From: Planctomycetota bacterium
Lineage (GTDB): Bacteria > Planctomycetota > UBA1135 > GCA-002686595
DNA length: 64,000 nucleotides
Reading direction: 5' to 3'
Assembly: GCA_012959785.1 (NCBI GenBank)
Contig: DUCM01000005.1
Location: 62,001 to 126,000, forward strand
The notes beneath the pieces were generated by a model that made no database searches, was not told the DNA's origin, and saw nothing but the letters and a program-made list of their open reading frames with translations. A program made the position numbers and the translations under genes. This document shows, one piece after another, positions 63,527 to 64,000 of the stretch (its first letter is position 1; the number at the start of each line of letters is the position of its first letter).

Positions 63527-63610
63527 TGTCCGCTGGGCTCTGGCAGGAACCCTCGACTGCGGGCATACTCCTCGGATGACTGCATCGAATTCCCCCATCC
63601 CCCACACCGC

Positions 63611-63820
63611 ATGAAGGTCCTCCTCGATGTCAGCGAGCGCTTTGGGAACATGCTCTCGCGGGCGCTCTTGTTCCTGCTCTATTTTCTGCTTCTGGGTCCC
63701 TTCGCGCTCCTGACTCGACTCTTCTCCGACCCGCTACACCTCTCGCGGAGGCCCAAGGGCAACTGGACGGCCTGGAAAGCGAGCAAGGGAGGCCTGGCTG
63801 CGGCCCGGCGACAGGACTGA
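63611..63820 (+). CDS. Small membrane protein upstream of a carbamoyltransferase (SxtJ-like C-terminus)
   Basis: 69 residues with one or two hydrophobic helices (LSRALLFLLYFLLLGPFALLTRLFSDPL) and a basic tail. The helix and following RLFSDPL pattern resembles the end of SxtJ-type membrane proteins that often precede carbamoyltransferases. Its stop overlaps the next start (TGATG), so the two are coupled. Confidence 0.65.
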   Translation: MKVLLDVSERFGNMLSRALLFLLYFLLLGPFALLTRLFSDPLHLSRRPKGNWTAWKASKGGLAAARRQD

Positions 63821-64000
63821 TGAACATCCTCGGGCTCTCCTTTTATTACCACGATTCCTCGGCCGCCCTGGTGCGAGACGGCGAACTTGTGGCCGCCGCG
63901 GAAGAGGAGCGCTTCAGTCGCGTCAAGCACGACTCGGGTTTCCCCAAGCTGGCCATCGACTTCGTCCTCGAAACCGGCGGGATCACGCTCCACGATTTGG
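63820..64000 (+). CDS. Carbamoyltransferase, NodU/CmcH family, partial
   Basis: The ATG at 63820 opens a frame that runs off the right edge. The visible 60 residues, MNILGLSFYYHDSSAALVRD then GELVAAAEEERFSRVKHDSGFPK, are the N-terminus of the family. It transfers a carbamoyl group to a hydroxyl of a natural product or sugar. The rest of the locus lies outside the window. Confidence 0.85.
   Translation, partial: MNILGLSFYYHDSSAALVRDGELVAAAEEERFSRVKHDSGFPKLAIDFVLETGGITLHDL

Overview
The window is GC-rich chromosomal DNA that most resembles a Planctomycetota bacterium. The evidence is internal. A secreted protein at 45460-47334 carries several copies of the DCNxNGIPDEC motif. A secreted protein at 53003-53755 carries the Cys-rich FCFGDGxGxxCPC domain common in planctomycete exported proteins. 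There are many exported proteins with Gly/Pro/Ser linkers, and GTG and TTG starts are frequent. I cannot fix genus or class from sequence alone. Nothing looks like a prophage, plasmid or insertion sequence; this is a core-genome region with scattered lineage-specific exported proteins.

Layout. 1-4140: two exported HEAT/linker paralogs (the first runs off the left edge) and a soluble histidine kinase. 4145-7511: succinate dehydrogenase sdhCAB, with overlapping genes. 7.8-11.6 kb: small hypotheticals, a lipoprotein with a GyrI-like domain, and CvpA. 11.58-13.2 kb: a cobalamin riboswitch ahead of a secreted beta-propeller-like protein, the most interesting locus here. 13.2-16.9 kb: Nfu, a degenerate sensor kinase, tRNA-Leu(CAA), dapB and a UAP1-type uridylyltransferase. 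17.0-23.1 kb: the fatty-acid and phospholipid cluster rpmF-plsX-fabH-fabD-fabG-acpP-fabF. 23.2-27.5 kb: alaS and recA; recA has a visible promoter and a GTTC-N7-GTTC SOS-type box. 27.7-31.2 kb: PfkB kinase, flippase-like membrane protein, lipoprotein. 31.6-36.1 kb: an RNA-rich stretch with GNAT, tmRNA, smpB, tRNA-Leu(CAG), rsmG, tRNA-Trp and a poly(A) polymerase/CCA enzyme. 36.1-45 kb: a structured intergenic region, MetA-like lipoprotein, sulfatase-like lipoprotein, dynamin-like GTPase, a candidate small RNA, N-acylornithine carbamoyltransferase and two SPFH proteins. 45-56 kb: exported proteins (VWA, metallophosphatase, Cys-rich domain), HrpB helicase and a GIY-YIG protein, ending in a perfect 85-bp palindrome. 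56-64 kb: BamE-like lipoprotein, a tightly overlapped SUI1/DUF455/ATP-grasp operon, SpoU methyltransferase, ferredoxin, M28 peptidase, HtrA protease and the start of a carbamoyltransferase locus.

Several groups work together. SdhCAB form one respiratory complex. The rpmF-fab cluster covers the supply of phospholipid precursors. tmRNA and SmpB sit next to each other for ribosome rescue. The two SPFH proteins probably form a hetero-oligomer. All three tRNA genes encode their CCA end, which bears on the role of the nucleotidyltransferase nearby. Many very long open frames lie antisense to real genes because of the GC bias; these were not annotated.
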